Of a stretch of DNA of 64,000 nucleotides, positions 61,430-64,000 are shown one piece after another; position 1 is the stretch's first letter; every line of letters starts with the position of its first letter. Under the pieces are notes generated by a model that saw nothing but the letters and a program-made list of their open reading frames with translations, was not told where the DNA came from and did not search any database. The position numbers and the translations under genes are program-made. The DNA is from Chaetoderma sp. LZ-2023a. Its lineage: Eukaryota > Mollusca > Caudofoveata > Chaetodermatida > Chaetodermatidae. Where the stretch lies: assembly GCA_034401795.1 (NCBI GenBank), contig CM067360.1:50330073-50394072 (forward strand), given 5' to 3'.

Positions 61430-62870
61430 CATGTATTTGAGTGTCGAAGGCTCGTGACATGGCAATGACCATATTGTGGAAATTCCAGTGTTTGAACATG
61501 ACTACCGAAACAAGCATGCGTTGAGCCCATACAATGGCTGCGCATTTGCGTCCGTGTTTGAAGCCACTTTGACATGATCCAGTGAAGTCATCGATCTTGT
61601 CTCGGATGTGGTATAGAGTAACATTGGATAGGATTTTACGTATGCTGTTGAGAAACACAATCAATGGCCACAGATTGGCTGGAGGGGTGGGTGGGGGTGC
61701 AGGCAGGTGGCTTCTTGGGCTTTGGTAGTGCGATAAGGGAGCCTTGGCCTACAGCATCAATCAAAGAGTGGTTTGTGGTGGTGCACAAAAGCTGAATTGA
61801 TTAGGTGCGTGATAGGTTTTGAGATACTGCCACTTGCATATTTGAATAATTCATTGTTCATGCCATCAGGTCCAGATGCACGTCGATTTTTCAGCGCTTT
61901 AAGTGCTTTCTAAACTTCTGCTGTTTTAATTGGTGTTAGTAATGGCCTGGGGTCTCTTAACCATTCTCGAATCGCCTCGGCTTTGCCCTGTTCAGTCCCG
62001 ATAAAGTGTCCTTCAGAGTTTAGTACAGTGAGTGGTGGTGTGTAGTCTGGAACTCTCAGGACTTGGGCTGCCCGAAATATTTTGTGACAGTTATCCATGG
62101 CAGTGACTTGTTGAATAGCAAGATAATTTAAGCGTTCCCTAATGTGGTACAGAATGTTATTGCGCTCCCGGCGTAGTTGGGTGCGGTCTTCACTTTGATA
62201 GGTGCGCAGCCGCAACGTTTTCTGCGCTGCTGACAGTTTTACTACTAGATGGTCGTCAGTATATCTAGTTCGGTTGTTTTTAAGAACACCTATTGTGCTG
62301 GTAGCTGATGATTCCATAGATTTCAGTATTTTGGTTAGGGATTCGTTTGGATCAGAGTTGACGTTGATGCTAGCTATACGCTCCCCGAAGGCCTTTTTGT
62401 ATGACATGTGAGTGCCAGTGTCGCTGATAAGCTTGAGTAGGTTGTAGGTGACGCTACCCTCTTGCCTGGTATGGCATTTATACACTAGGTAGAGCTGGTT
62501 CATATGAAGGCGTGTAATGACTAGCTAATGGTCAGAATTGAGGTATGTGCCTCCATAGGAACGAGCATCCCGAAGTAGGGGGTTTGCTTCTGTCTTGCAT
62601 AGTATGAAGTCTATTTAGTTTACAGACCACTGTTGTAGCCTTAGAACCTGTTGGGGCTTTGCGATCAGCAATGTGTCCGGTACATGTTGTGCGGTGTTGA
62701 TATGGGTGTTTGAAAGCCATATTTATAGCAAATAGGCCATTGGAACTAAGGAATGCCACCAGTGCATCTCCATTGCTGTTGCGTGTGTCCTCTCCATACG
62801 ATCCCATGCATAAGCCAAGTCCTGAACATTTGTCCGCAATTCCGAGTTTACTCAGTTTGGAGTTGACACG
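61430..62870 (-). pseudogene. LINE copy 3, truncated at both ends
   Basis: Endonuclease part (MGSYGEDTRNSNGDALVAFL, to 62870), a linker frame (62503-61910, TYNLLKLISDTGTH, RNNILYHIRERLN), then RT remnants (RIRDKIDDFTGSCQSGFKHG) to 61430. Same family as 39160-42243. The RT catalytic centre is absent. Confidence 0.8.
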
Positions 62871-63727
62871 TCAATAGTGCAGGGGTGATTATAAAATTTA
62901 ATGGCGAGGTTTGTGGGGTTACTTTTTGAAACCCACCATGGTATTTAAACAAAATTTGGCTAATTACTGATGTCTATAGTTACCATGAGAATATCTGTCA
63001 GAAATCTTATCCAATCAGAAATAACGGATGAGTAGCGATTAAAAAATTAGTGTGGGGTGCATATCTAAACCCCACCAGGGGAAATCACCGATAGGGTTTG
63101 ATTATGGTATCCCCCACCCTCAAATTTTATCGAGATCCGTTAATCAATAACGCAAAAGTAGCGATTATATAATTTAAGGTTCGGCCAGGACAATGTGGGC
63201 TGTCATAAATAAAACCACCAGTCTACGATGTCGCAGTATTTATCCCTAGAATAAGCATGTGACATTTCAGCAAGCTTGGATGAGAACTATATGAAGAGCA
63301 ATAAACAGAAACAGAATGCTCACGGTAAGAAGAGCAACAACAAGACCATGAGCAGCAAGCTTTAAACATCCATTCCGGATCTACACATTGGGGACACACA
63401 CGCGCACGCCATGAAAGCTGGTGCACATTGGGTATTCTGGTAGACATCATTGCTACAAAATCTCAGGAAAAACTGTCTTTGCTGCTCTGCAAAGCAGGAA
63501 AATGCTGTTATACTGCTGATGTGCGACACACCATTAACTTACAACGCACGCATGCACGTGCATACGTACGTACGTACGTGCGGCACCTCACATTCCCATG
63601 AGAGTCGTTTGTAATTAAAGCAAGATATTCTCGTGACTGACATTTTGTGTCATACACAGGGCCGGATTAACCACTAGGCTAACTAGGCTGTATCCTAGGG
63701 CCTCGCTCGTAAGGGGGCCTCGCTCTT
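62871..63727. other. Unassigned region
   Basis: No gene recognised. A short cysteine-rich - strand frame (63223-63450) and an (ACGT)-type alternating tract (about 63540-63585) are present. 63655-63728 starts with 'cagggccggattaaccacta', the look of another hAT-type MITE end. Confidence 0.4.
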
Positions 63728-63935
63728 TAACCATTTGCTGCCAAAGACAGCCAAGAACAGCCTTTATATTTGTCTTGAGAAATGTCCATTTGCAGACCAG
63801 GAGAAAACCATTACCGAGCCAGTTATTCCAGTGGTAAATTTTCAAAAATAGTCTTCTCATGGTCTGCAAATGGACATTCTTATAAGAAATTTGTTTAGTT
63901 TTTCTGACACATTTAGACATTAAAGGGTTAAACCA
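63728..63935. repeat. P1 palindromic MITE
   Basis: 'ttaaccatttgctgcc' at the left, 'agacattaaagggttaa' at the right, arms joined near 'accgagccagttattcc'. One of the better-preserved copies. Confidence 0.75.
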
Positions 63936-64000
63936 GAAGGCATTTTAGGCTTTTTTCTATATACTACGTAACGGCAAGCGTGTTAAAACCACATTTTGTC

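Noticed and set aside
63223..63450. 75-codon cysteine-rich frame on the - strand, possibly an N-terminal STRA6-like exon
   Set aside because: Another phase of the same stretch could encode a membrane helix, but no consistent splice sites or family motif could be fixed, so it stays unassigned.

Overview
The window is eukaryotic nuclear DNA. It shows spliced genes with canonical GT/AG introns and phase-consistent exons, dense intronic MITEs, microsatellites, tyrosine-recombinase (DIRS) retrotransposons, LINEs, Tc1 and hAT elements, and a 500-N scaffold gap. The repeats opening with 'agctcacc' and closing with 'aggtgagc..acaggccc' are a type I associate with molluscs and related lophotrochozoans. 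A mollusc-like invertebrate is therefore the best guess, and it is an inference. There are no bacterial operons.

Layout. (1) 1-4645: 3' two-thirds of a DIRS-type retrotransposon with intact RT/RNase H/methyltransferase-like and tyrosine recombinase frames. (2) 5997-32887, + strand: fifteen exons that join in frame into 692 residues plus stop, read as the C-terminal part of focadhesin (FOCAD), with a poly(A) signal at 32940. Its introns carry a second, complete but decayed DIRS element (about 14856-21315) and many palindromic MITEs. (3) 33762-34261: gap of 500 N. Everything from about 29819 to the gap is repeated almost identically from 34262 to about 38180, including the last three FOCAD exons. 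This looks like two overlapping contigs or haplotypes that were not merged. (4) 38340-47520: intergenic space with a decayed LINE (39160-42243), a Tc1-like transposon with DD34E transposase (42413-44071), molluscan-type repeats, and a CR1/L2-like LINE tail that runs into a (TATGT)n tract. (5) 47523-58706, - strand: six exons of a STRA6-like (retinol transporter/receptor family) membrane protein, tail-to-tail with FOCAD. Its introns hold a 1.07-kb hAT-like element with a perfect 8-bp target duplication, a 52-bp minisatellite with 781-bp higher-order structure, a (CTA)n tract and a large near-perfect palindrome. (6) 59012-62870: two more decayed copies of the LINE, both on the - strand.

Functionally the two host genes are unrelated. 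Most of the sequence is a record of transposition, and several simple-sequence arrays can be traced to parts of transposons seen elsewhere in the window (a hairpin loop, a MITE tail, a LINE 3' tail). The most interesting mobile-element observations are a probable phase-0 spliced intron in the DIRS gag gene, the matching of each DIRS internal complementary region to its own termini, and an RG-rich Gag tail kept in both copies.
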